18,002 bases of DNA from an uncultured Clostridia bacterium (GCA_934454035.1 CAKSFY010000038.1:1-18002), one strand, 5' to 3'. Positions 1-5,829 are shown, numbered from the stretch's first letter. Translations and numbers: made by a program. Notes: generated from the letters alone by a model not told the origin.

Positions 1-97
1 GCGGCACCGAGGTAGTGAATGACAGTCCGGTGGACTGTCAGAGCCGAGGTGTGACCGAGCCGCGGCGAGAAGGGGACCACGTAAGCGGTGGAGGGAT
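1..97 (-). repeat. Modular GC-rich repeat, inverted copy
   Basis: This segment is the reverse complement of 3364-3460, without gaps and with 4 mismatches by eye in 97 bases. It contains the modules seen elsewhere in the window: a block starting ATCCCTCCACCGC, a block reading CTCGGTCACACCTCGGCTC, and a block reading CATTCACTACCTCGGTGCC, all on the minus strand. Inside it, 21-28 and 32-39 form a perfect 8-bp stem with a GGT loop. It starts at the window edge, so the full repeat may extend further left. No reading frame in it looks like a gene. Confidence 0.85.
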
Positions 98-240
98 AAA
101 ATAAAAATCGCGCAGCGACACTGAGACAGTGAACGACAGTTCGGTTTCGTATCCTAATAAGCCCACCTTGCCTAAAGGGGGGTGTCAGCTGCAGAGCAGC
201 TGACGGGGGGATACAACAAATGACGTGGGATACAACAAAG
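98..240. repeat. Degenerate repeat modules with hairpin
   Basis: Bases 110-147 align with the repeat block whose minus-strand form is at 2651-2688, with 6 differences in 38 positions, all transitions. Bases 167-180 carry the CCTTGCCTAAAGG module. A perfect 9-bp stem follows (184-192 with 196-204, loop AGA). The motif GGGATACAACAAA then occurs near 208-220 and again near 227-239. No gene is seen. This looks like an old, decaying copy of the repeat found at 1-97. Confidence 0.65.
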
Positions 241-262
241 GCAATGGACGAAAAAAACACAC

Positions 263-291
263 AAAAAAAGGGTTCTTGCGAACCCTTTTTT
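263..291 (-). terminator. Intrinsic terminator of the dockerin-cohesin operon
   Basis: GGGTTC (270-275) pairs with GAACCC (280-285) around a TTGC loop. The stem is extended by A-tracts and T-tracts on both sides. Read on the minus strand the hairpin is followed by a run of seven T, 20 bases after the stop codon of the small gene at 312-461. The symmetry means it could also stop plus-strand transcription coming out of the repeats at 1-240. Confidence 0.85.
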
Positions 292-311
292 ATATATAAA
301 GCTTGATTGCT

Positions 312-461
312 TTACCACTCAAACACTACACCTGTTCTTGTTGTTCCGTCTTTTGTGATGTCAGCGAATTCACCGTTGTCAACTTCATATGTGCTGACCA
401 TCATAACGTCTTCAACATCAAATCTTTTAATATCTACCGATGGTTTTTCGTATATTTTCAT
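312..461 (-). CDS. 49-residue leaderless microprotein, last gene of cohesin operon
   Basis: The reading frame starts at ATG 461 and ends at TAA 312-314. It encodes 49 residues, beginning MKIYEKPSVDIKRF and ending VVFEW. An AAAGGTGG ribosome binding site lies about 10 bases upstream, the start is 19 bases after the cohesin gene stop, and a strong terminator follows, so it is very likely a real, co-transcribed gene. It has no signal peptide and no membrane segment. The N-terminal half has alternating charged and hydrophobic residues (EKPSVDIKRFDVEDVMMVS). The C-terminal half is polar and rich in Asp, Thr and Gly. From memory, short proteins beginning M-K-x-Y-x-K-P and containing an (E/D)DV(I/M) motif are common in Clostridia, but I cannot name a family or function. 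It could be a cytoplasmic microprotein or the precursor of a processed peptide. No modification enzymes are visible nearby. Confidence 0.72.
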   Translation of the reverse strand: MKIYEKPSVDIKRFDVEDVMMVSTYEVDNGEFADITKDGTTRTGVVFEW

Positions 462-480
462 TGCTTAAATCCACCTTTCA

Positions 481-1398
481 TTATTTGTTAACATTAACCG
501 TTGAGCTGCCTGCTGCGATATCCCAATCAGCAGTTACGCCGGTTATTCCCTCAGTCTTTACTTTAAGGCCGATATAGAAGTTGTAGCCTGTATTCCAAGA
601 ATCTGCAATCTTGTTGAGAACTTCTGTTCTGAGAGATTTCTTCAAAGGCTCGATAGAAGTATCTGCTGCTTTGAATGTAATATCAAACTTGCTGATATCT
701 TCAACAGTACCTGTCTTTTCCGGAGTGATCTTCCAGAGCTTGTTGTTATCTTTAGCTTCTTCTTCAGCAATTGTGATGTTCCATTCGTTTACCTCGGGAT
801 CGGGGTCTTTAGTCTTAAACTTAACTGTTGCATTGTTAAGTGTTAAAGGATCTTCAGTATTTGAACCGAAAGTACTTGTTGAATATTTTGTAAATTTAAT
901 TTCAGATGTACCTGTTGTAGGAATGCTCTTTACTTTGAAAGTGAACTTTCCAAGAGTAAAGTTTGTTGAAGCACTATCAGCAGGGATACCAAGACCAGTG
1001 TCTGTATTGCCTAACCAAGTATACATAATCAAACCATTTGCAATCTTTGTTCCAGCAGTTGAAGCTGTACCAAGATATTTAGTCCAAACCTGTTTTTTCT
1101 TTTCAATGTTTGCTCCCCATGTAGCATCAATGTATGCAGGGAGTTCGGTATCTTCATCTTCAGTTTCATCAAGTTCAAAAACTTCAGGATCAAATTGAAT
1201 TTGATATTGAGCACTGAATAATTCTGTATTATCACTTAATGCAACCTCAACAGTTACATCATTGCCAACTTCCAAATCGGTAGCCGGTGTTGCAGAAACA
1301 GTCAAATCACGTGCTGTAGGATCAGCTGCCATTACATTCATTGCACAAGTCGCAAAAATAAACGAAGCAGCTAAAATTGATGAAATTATTTTTTTCAT
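481..1398 (-). CDS. Secreted cohesin-like domain protein
   Basis: This is a 305-residue exported protein. The signal peptide is clear: KK at the N-terminus, a hydrophobic core, and a probable cut after VMA (residue 24). Residues ~30-195 resemble a cohesin jelly-roll: VGNDVTVEVAL near the start, then FSAQYQIQFDPEVFEL, a glycine-rich LGNTDTGLG segment, and LGKFTFKVKS, all typical places in cohesins. Residues ~200-305 form a second module (from EVNEWNITIAEEEA) that I do not recognise. No sortase motif, SLH module, transmembrane anchor or catalytic domain is seen, so it is probably released or held by another protein. Known cohesins bind dockerins with calcium, and the gene immediately upstream encodes a dockerin-like protein, so the two may pair. 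AGAAGGAAA precedes the ATG. The gene lies 27 bases after the dockerin stop. Confidence 0.75.
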   Translation of the reverse strand: MKKIISSILAASFIFATCAMNVMAADPTARDLTVSATPATDLEVGNDVTVEVALSDNTELFSAQYQIQFDPEVFELDETEDEDTELPAYIDATWGANIEKKKQVWTKYLGTASTAGTKIANGLIMYTWLGNTDTGLGIPADSASTNFTLGKFTFKVKSIPTTGTSEIKFTKYSTSTFGSNTEDPLTLNNATVKFKTKDPDPEVNEWNITIAEEEAKDNNKLWKITPEKTGTVEDISKFDITFKAADTSIEPLKKSLRTEVLNKIADSWNTGYNFYIGLKVKTEGITGVTADWDIAAGSSTVNVNK

Positions 1399-1425
1399 AA
1401 TTTAGTTTCCTTCTTTCTTAAATAA

Positions 1426-2139
1426 TTAATACTCCAGTGTGGTTAACGGATTGCCATTTTGATCTTTAAATCCTGTAATGAGGTCAGCAGTATATTGCAG
1501 AATCAACGAAGCATCCATACCAGTTATGTTTTGTTCTCCCTCAGCTGTCAAATCTCCATTAACGTTAGCAACAGCTACAGGGATTGTATTTCCTTTTTGA
1601 TCTTTAAATCCGGAAATCAAATCAGCAGTGTATTGCAAAACAAGTGAAGCATCCATACCAGTTATATTCTGTGCACCTTCAGCTGTTAAGTCGCCATTAA
1701 CATTACCATATGCTACAGTATTCTTATCCTCAACAGTACCTGCTGAAATTGTCATAACTGCTGATAATAAAGCTGCACCCTGGTCATTGCCCACCATGAT
1801 TTTGTAGCTGCCGTCAGCCAACTTTGTTTCGCCCTCGGGGAGCTTAAGTCCCATATCTTGGAATATGTTTGTTCCTGCGTCGTCTTGATCAATGTACAAA
1901 ATTTTGTCAGCTGTGATATTTGTAGAATCCGTTCCATCAAGTACGAGAACAGTCATTTGACCTGTTGTTCCGAAGTTTGATGCGTCAACAGAGATCGAAG
2001 TTACGGGATCTGTTGAATTAGCGGCAGGATTTGTAATTGTCAAAGTGTCGTCCTGTCCGTATGTTACAGCTGCAAAAGCTGATGAAGAAGCTATAGCTAA
2101 AGATGCAACGCACGCACCTAAAAATAAAATTTTCTTCAT
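1426..2139 (-). CDS. Secreted protein with two dockerin-like repeats
   Basis: This 237-residue exported protein has a signal peptide probably cut after AFA (residue 23). Residues ~27-135 form a beta-rich module (MTVLVLDGTD, ILYIDQDDAG, GSYKIMVGND) of a kind I associate with secreted clostridial dockerin proteins. The C-terminus has two near-identical repeats 46 residues apart: NVNGDLTAEG…NITGMDASLVLQY at 146-170 and the matching segment at 192-216. They follow the dockerin F-hand pattern (N-x-N-x-D … I-T-x-x-D … LQY) but each calcium loop carries about six extra residues. There is no catalytic module, which is unusual for a dockerin protein. It is the first gene of a three-gene minus-strand operon. 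A GAAAGGAGT site lies about 12 bases before the ATG, slightly far. Confidence 0.75.
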   Translation of the reverse strand: MKKILFLGACVASLAIASSSAFAAVTYGQDDTLTITNPAANSTDPVTSISVDASNFGTTGQMTVLVLDGTDSTNITADKILYIDQDDAGTNIFQDMGLKLPEGETKLADGSYKIMVGNDQGAALLSAVMTISAGTVEDKNTVAYGNVNGDLTAEGAQNITGMDASLVLQYTADLISGFKDQKGNTIPVAVANVNGDLTAEGEQNITGMDASLILQYTADLITGFKDQNGNPLTTLEY

Positions 2140-2233
2140 AAGTTTTTAAAACTCCTTTCTAATTAAAAATATAATGTTATAATTGTGAGGAGAAGAGAGA
2201 ATGTTTTCAGCCCTTTATCGCACTAAATATATA

Positions 2234-2262
2234 ATAATAGATCCTGTCAATTTGTTGTCCAA
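2234..2262 (-). promoter_or_regulatory. Sigma-A promoter of dockerin-cohesin operon
   Basis: On the minus strand TTGGAC (2262-2257) is followed after 17 bases by TATTAT (2239-2234). An overlapping TTGACA (2251-2246) offers an alternative -35 with poorer -10 spacing. The transcript would start near 2227, leaving a leader of about 88 bases before the ATG at 2139. Confidence 0.6.
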
Positions 2263-2515
2263 AATCCGTAGAAAAATCTTTCCGCTCTCACATTAACACA
2301 TCATTCACCATATCTAATTATAGTTGTTTTGCGTATTTATTTCAATATTTTTGTTACATTGGTTTTTTTATTTGTTTGTTATTAACAAATTTGAGCGTGA
2401 AAATTTGTGTACAATTATTTAGCATATTTTTTTACATATTGCATATGAAAAGTAAACATTTTTTATGCATATTTTTGGAAAAATTTAAGAATCAAAAATA
2501 AAACTAAACAAATGT
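2263..2515. other. AT-rich divergent intergenic region
   Basis: About 250 bases, extremely AT-rich, separate the minus-strand dockerin promoter from the plus-strand promoter at 2516. A short near-perfect inverted repeat TTTGTTA/TAACAAA lies around 2374-2388, and ATGCATAT-like sequences recur near 2442 and 2466. These could bind a regulator, but no known operator is recognised. No gene is seen. Confidence 0.5.
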
Positions 2516-2544
2516 TTGACAATTATAATAATGTGTGGTATAGT
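2516..2544 (+). promoter_or_regulatory. Strong sigma-A promoter reading into repeats
   Basis: TTGACA (2516-2521), a 17-base spacer and TATAGT (2539-2544) give a near-consensus promoter. It points into the left direct repeat and the DUF559 gene at 2929. A transcript reaching that gene would carry a leader of roughly 380 bases made largely of repeat hairpins. Confidence 0.7.
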
Positions 2545-2564
2545 ATAGGTATAAATAAGTACAT

Positions 2565-2709
2565 AATCCCTCCGCTGTTTGCGCGGTTAGAGTTCTTTAA
2601 TATATCCCTCCACCGCTTACGCGGTCCCCCTCCCTTTAGGCAAGGGAGGCGAAACCGGACTGTCATTCACTACCTCGGTGCCGCTGCGCTACCTTTAGGC
2701 AAGGGAGGC
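2565..2709 (+). repeat. Left direct repeat flanking the DUF559 gene
   Basis: Two stretches match the right-hand copy in the same order and orientation: 2565-2632 against 3325-3392 (2 mismatches in 68) and 2633-2709 against 3468-3544 (2 mismatches in 77). The right copy has about 75 extra bases between them. Modules include ATCCCTCCACCGC with a CCGC/GCGG mini-hairpin, CCTTTAGGCAAGGGAGGC (twice), and CATTCACTACCTCGGTGCC. No coding potential is believed. Confidence 0.88.
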
Positions 2710-2928
2710 AAATATGGAGGGTAAATAGGGAGGCAAATCGGGAGCCGGATTAGGACTCTATAAATTGCTCTCCGAGCTAAAAAGCAATTGCGCCGAGGTA
2801 GTGAATGACGGTCTTATTATGCCCTCCTTGCCTAAAGGAGGGGGGACCACCGAAGGTGGTGGGAGGATTCACAGAGCCGATGGCATGCGAACACAGATAC
2901 TACAAACAATAAAAAAAGGAAAAAGGGA
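2710..2928. repeat. Partial inverted repeat modules upstream of the DUF559 gene
   Basis: Bases 2790-2815 carry the GCCGAGGTAGTGAATGAC module and 2822-2845 the CCTCCTTGCCTAAAGGAGG module, both inverted relative to the left direct repeat. A perfect 6-bp stem with a GAA loop follows (2846-2851 with 2855-2860). Another hairpin pairs 2763-2769 (AATTGCT) with 2783-2789 (AGCAATT). Around 2873 an AGAGCCGA…CATGCGAA segment resembles 6063-6107. The last 30 bases hold the nuclease gene's ribosome binding site. Confidence 0.65.
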
Positions 2929-3300
2929 ATGGATAGGAAACACAACAAGGATTTAACTTCCAATGCAAAGATGCTGCGGAAAAATATGACTAAAGAGGAA
3001 AGACATTTGTGGTATGATTTTCTGAAAAACTATCCAGTGAGATTCTTAAGACAAAAAGTAATTGACAATTATATTGTTGATTTTTATTGCCACAGTGCAA
3101 AACTTATAATTGAGCTTGACGGCTCACAACATTTTGAAAACCTTGGAATGATGAAAGATAAAATAAGAACACAAAAAATAGAAAACAGAAGCTTAACAGT
3201 AATAAGAATACCGAATAATGAAGTTAATTATAACTTTGCCGGTGTATGTGAATATATAGATAATGTTGTACGAGGGACAACAGATTATTCTCTTGTTTGA
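2929..3300 (+). CDS. DUF559 (Vsr-like) endonuclease-domain protein
   Basis: This 123-residue protein matches the DUF559 family, small proteins with the PD-(D/E)xK-type fold of very short patch repair (Vsr) endonucleases. The typical N-terminal pattern is present (N-A-K-x-L-R-K-N-M-T-K-E-E-R-x-L-W, residues 12-28), then FLRQKVIDNYIVDFYC and IIELDGSQHFE. Likely active-site residues are Asp51, Glu62 and Asp64, with Gln67-His68 after them. TVIRIPNNEV (90-99) is the usual C-terminal strand. AAAAGGAAAAAGGG lies just before the ATG. The length is normal and the frame intact. The gene is bracketed by direct copies of a modular repeat (2565-2709 and 3325-3544). The family's substrate is not established. 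It may cut DNA in repair or defence, or act on the repeats; the last is my inference only. Confidence 0.85.
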   Translation: MDRKHNKDLTSNAKMLRKNMTKEERHLWYDFLKNYPVRFLRQKVIDNYIVDFYCHSAKLIIELDGSQHFENLGMMKDKIRTQKIENRSLTVIRIPNNEVNYNFAGVCEYIDNVVRGTTDYSLV

Positions 3301-3324
3301 CAATCACGGATGAAGATATTATTG

Positions 3325-3544
3325 AATCCCTCCGCAGTTTGCGCGGTTAGAGTTCTTTAATATATCCATCCACCGCTTACGCGGTCCCCCTCTCGCTGCG
3401 GCTCGGTCACACCTCGGCTCTGACAGTCCACCGGACTGTCATTCACTACCTCGGTGCCGCTGCGCTACCTTTAGGCAAGGGAGGCGAAACCGGACTGTCA
3501 TTCACTACCTCGGTGCCGCTATGCTACCTTTAGGCAAGGGAGGC
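3325..3544 (+). repeat. Right direct repeat with internal 59-bp tandem duplication
   Basis: Bases 3325-3392 and 3468-3544 repeat the left copy (2565-2709). Between them lies the module CTCGGTCACACCTCGGCTC plus a GTCC/GGAC hairpin (3425-3440), absent on the left but present inverted at 1-97. Bases 3431-3489 are repeated in tandem at 3490-3548, with only a GC-to-AT dinucleotide change. The repeat ends about 35 bases before the lexA promoter. Confidence 0.88.
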
Positions 3545-3580
3545 GAAACAGAGTCTATAGTAACGATACATATTTTCATT

Positions 3581-3608
3581 TTGACATATATCATATATAA
3601 AATAAATA
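3581..3608 (+). promoter_or_regulatory. Probable lexA promoter
   Basis: TTGACA (3581-3586) is followed after 16 bases by TAAATA (3603-3608), a weak -10. The start of transcription would fall close to the ribosome binding site (AGAAAGG, 3610-3616) and the ATG at 3627, giving a very short leader. No GAAC-N4-GTTC SOS box of the Bacillus type is visible around it. Confidence 0.45.
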
Positions 3609-3626
3609 AGAAAGGCGTATAATAAT

Positions 3627-4271
3627 ATGGAAGAATTATCTCCGAAAGATTATGAAATACTGGATTTTATTCTTGACAAGCAAAATAAAATGGGATATCC
3701 GCCTACGGTCAGGGAACTTTGTGACGGAGTGGGTCTTTCGTCTACCGCTACAATCCATGCAAGACTGAAAAAACTGGAAAAATGCGGATATATAGTAAAG
3801 GAAAGCTCTAAAAACCGTTCGATAAAGGTTGTAAATTATAAAAATGCAGCTGCACCTGCTGCGGAAATTCCGAAGATTGAATACCATGACGATGAATTTT
3901 TGAGGGTACCTGTTTACGGAAAGGTAACCGCAGGGCAGCCTATTACTGCAATTGAGGATATTTCCGATGTTTTTCCGCTGCCTATGAGCTTTGCAAGAAA
4001 CAAGGATTTGTTTATGCTGAGAGTTCAGGGGGAATCGATGATTAATGCCGCAATACTTGACGGCGACTTGATAATTGTCGAAAAAACTCCGACGGCACGC
4101 AACGGAGAAATTGTCGTTGCTTTGATAGACAGAGAAAATGCGACAGTAAAGACTTTTTACAAGGAAAACGGTCATTACAGACTTCAGCCGGAAAATGATA
4201 CCATGGATCCGATTATTGTTAATGAAGTCGAAATTTTGGGAAAAGTTGTGGGAGTTTTCCGAAAGCTATAG
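3627..4271 (+). CDS. lexA: LexA repressor, SOS response regulator
   Basis: This 214-residue protein represses SOS genes and destroys itself when RecA filaments form on damaged DNA. Residues 1-65 are the winged helix-turn-helix (SPKDYEILDFI, GYPPTVREL, SSTATIHARL). A linker of about 25 residues follows. The cleavage site is Ala102-Gly103 within GKVTAGQPI. The S24 peptidase domain carries the catalytic Ser137 (GESM) and Lys175 (TVKTFY). All key residues are present and the length is near normal for the family (about 205). The start at 3627 is supported by AGAAAGG 10 bases upstream. The neighbouring downstream gene metK has its own promoter over the lexA stop codon. No clear SOS operator is seen upstream, so autoregulation through a Bacillus-type box is not supported here. 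Confidence 0.97.
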   Translation: MEELSPKDYEILDFILDKQNKMGYPPTVRELCDGVGLSSTATIHARLKKLEKCGYIVKESSKNRSIKVVNYKNAAAPAAEIPKIEYHDDEFLRVPVYGKVTAGQPITAIEDISDVFPLPMSFARNKDLFMLRVQGESMINAAILDGDLIIVEKTPTARNGEIVVALIDRENATVKTFYKENGHYRLQPENDTMDPIIVNEVEILGKVVGVFRKL

Positions 4272-4297
4272 ACACGGGACGAAATAAGTGGTATAAT
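4269..4297 (+). promoter_or_regulatory. metK promoter overlapping the lexA stop codon
   Basis: TAGACA (4269-4274, including the lexA TAG stop) is followed after 17 bases by TATAAT (4292-4297). The transcript would start near 4304 and have a leader of under 30 bases, too short for any SAM riboswitch. Confidence 0.75.
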
Positions 4298-4331
4298 ATA
4301 GACAGAACGTTGAGAAAGGACAATGATACAA

Positions 4332-5513
4332 ATGGCAAAAAAGTTATTTACTTCGGAATCGGTTACAGAGGGACATTCTGATAAAATCTGCGACAGGATT
4401 TCCGATGCAATATTAGATGAGATACTAAAAAAAGACCCTATGGCAAGAGTGGCATGTGAGACCACCTGCACAACGGGTATTATATCAATAATGGGTGAAA
4501 TTACAACATCATGCTATGTTGATTTTCCGAAAGTGGCAAGAGATGTTGTACTGGAAATAGGCTATGACCGCGCAAAATACGGATTTGACGGCAACACATG
4601 TGCGGTTGTTACTTCAATTGACGAGCAGTCGGGAGATATTGCAATGGGTGTTGATAAAGGACTCGAAGCAAAATCCGGCGAATCGGACGAAAATGAAAAC
4701 GGAGCAGGAGACCAGGGAATGATGTTCGGTTATGCCTGTGACGATACACCGGAGCTTATGCCGATGCCGATTTCACTTGCACATGCATTGGCTAAAAAGC
4801 TTACAGAGGTGCGTAAGGACGGAACACTGCCTTATCTGCGCCCGGACGGGAAAACTCAGGTCACGGTAGAATATGAGGACGGCAAGCCGGTCGGAGTTGA
4901 TACGATTGTAATTTCGACTCAGCATGCGCCCGAAGTGGAAATTTCGCAAATTAAAGAAGATTTGATTAAATATGTTGTGAATCCGGTAGTTCCGGAACAT
5001 TTACTTTCGGAAAATACTAAGTATTTTATTAACCCGACAGGAAGATTTGTTATAGGCGGACCGCAGGGAGACAGCGGTCTGACAGGCAGAAAGATTATTG
5101 TTGACACCTACGGCGGTATGGCACGCCACGGGGGCGGCGCATTTTCGGGAAAAGACCCGACTAAGGTTGACCGTTCCGCAGCATATGCTGCGCGTTGGGT
5201 GGCAAAAAATGTTGTTGCAGCCGGAATTGCAAAAAAATGTGAGATACAGCTTGCGTATGCAATCGGTGTTGCACACCCGGTGTCGATTATGGCAGATACT
5301 TTCGGCACGGGAATTGTTTCGGACGATAAGCTTGCCGACGCAATAAATGAAGTATTTGATTTGCGGCCTACCGCAATCATTGATACTTTAAAGCTTCGCC
5401 GTCCGATTTATAAAAAATTGTCAGCGTACGGGCATATGGGTCGCGAGGACTCGGACATTGAGTGGGAAAAGACAAATAAGGCAGATGATCTGAAAAAAGC
5501 ATTGGGAGTGTAA
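4332..5513 (+). CDS. metK: S-adenosylmethionine synthetase
   Basis: The enzyme makes S-adenosylmethionine from methionine and ATP in the cytoplasm and works as a homotetramer in known members. From the start used here it has 393 residues, normal for the family. Visible motifs are SESVTEGHSDK near residues 8-18 (the usual GHPDK has Ser in place of Pro here), GAGDQGMMFGYA, GPQGDSGLTGRKIIVDTYGG, and the second signature GGGAFSGKDPTKVDRSAAY. The C-terminus is complete (YGHMGR). Two in-frame ATGs exist, 4323 and 4332. The family normally begins M-A-K-K/R-L-F-T, and AGAAAGGA ends at 4320, only 2 bases before the first ATG and 11 before the second, so 4332 is preferred with some doubt. It has its own promoter at 4269-4297 and a terminator at 5626-5661. 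No S-box leader precedes it. Confidence 0.97.
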   Translation: MAKKLFTSESVTEGHSDKICDRISDAILDEILKKDPMARVACETTCTTGIISIMGEITTSCYVDFPKVARDVVLEIGYDRAKYGFDGNTCAVVTSIDEQSGDIAMGVDKGLEAKSGESDENENGAGDQGMMFGYACDDTPELMPMPISLAHALAKKLTEVRKDGTLPYLRPDGKTQVTVEYEDGKPVGVDTIVISTQHAPEVEISQIKEDLIKYVVNPVVPEHLLSENTKYFINPTGRFVIGGPQGDSGLTGRKIIVDTYGGMARHGGGAFSGKDPTKVDRSAAYAARWVAKNVVAAGIAKKCEIQLAYAIGVAHPVSIMADTFGTGIVSDDKLADAINEVFDLRPTAIIDTLKLRRPIYKKLSAYGHMGREDSDIEWEKTNKADDLKKALGV

Positions 5514-5625
5514 GCTTTGCCGTATGGGAATCCCTTAACGGGAATGGCAGGCAGTGCAGATTGTCAGACAAAAAACTTGAGTGGGTGGATTGTTTCGTTT
5601 GATTAATTCTTTTCCCAACAGGTTT

Positions 5626-5661
5626 AAAAGACGATGTAATATAGAAATTACGTCGTCTTTT
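5626..5661 (+). terminator. Terminator downstream of metK
   Basis: Bases 5626-5640 pair with 5647-5661 in a 15-bp stem with one G-T wobble and a 6-base loop. The T-run is the 3' end of the stem rather than a separate tail, so efficiency is uncertain. It sits about 110 bases after the metK stop; the sequence between (5514-5625) shows no gene. Confidence 0.6.
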
Positions 5662-5703
5662 GCCCACTTTAAATAAAAAAATAAAAAAATTTTAAAAAAA
5701 TGC

Positions 5704-5732
5704 TTGACAAAATATGCTTGATGTAGTATAAT
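5704..5732 (+). promoter_or_regulatory. Consensus tRNA-Met promoter
   Basis: A perfect TTGACA (5704-5709), 17-base spacer and perfect TATAAT (5727-5732) lie 20 bases upstream of the tRNA. This is as strong as a sigma-A promoter can look, as expected for a stable RNA gene. Confidence 0.9.
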
Positions 5733-5752
5733 ATTACTTGTCTTTATGACAT

Positions 5753-5829
5753 GGCGGTATAGCTCAGTTGGCTAGAGCACACGGTTCATACCCGTGGTGT
5801 CATTGGTTCAAATCCAATTACCGCTACCA
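5753..5829 (+). tRNA. tRNA-Met (CAT), elongator type
   Basis: The 77-base sequence folds as a full cloverleaf. The acceptor GGCGGTA pairs with TACCGCT, with a G-T at the first pair. The anticodon stem CACGG/CCGTG encloses the loop TTCATAC, giving anticodon CAT. The T-arm is ATTGG-TTCAAAT-CCAAT, and CCA is encoded. A paired first position and the lack of the three G-C pairs of initiator tRNA in the anticodon stem argue for elongator methionine tRNA rather than fMet. The sequence does not resemble the CAT-anticodon isoleucine tRNA. Confidence 0.95.

Noticed and set aside
303..491. 62-codon plus-strand frame
   Set aside because: It lies opposite the 49-residue minus-strand gene, which has a ribosome binding site, operon position and terminator.
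611..1198. 195-codon plus-strand frame
   Set aside because: It is antisense to the cohesin-like gene, has no ribosome binding site and shows no recognisable motif.
2512..2724. Open frame of 70 codons starting inside the promoter
   Set aside because: It overlaps the TTGACA and TATAGT elements and runs through the repeat. Its PPL-G-K-G-G-like peptide is typical of translated repeats, and it has no ribosome binding site.
2765..2956. Open frame containing LPKGGGTTEGGG
   Set aside because: This is a translation of the repeat module and it overlaps the start of the DUF559 gene in another frame.
2565..3548. CRISPR array
   Set aside because: Repeats are few, unevenly spaced, modular and partly inverted, with no regular spacers and no cas genes.
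1..3600. Insertion sequence or prophage
   Set aside because: No transposase, integrase or phage gene is present; only repeats and one small nuclease gene.
4200..4331. SAM riboswitch upstream of metK
   Set aside because: Under 60 bases separate lexA and metK, and none of the S-box helices can be formed there.
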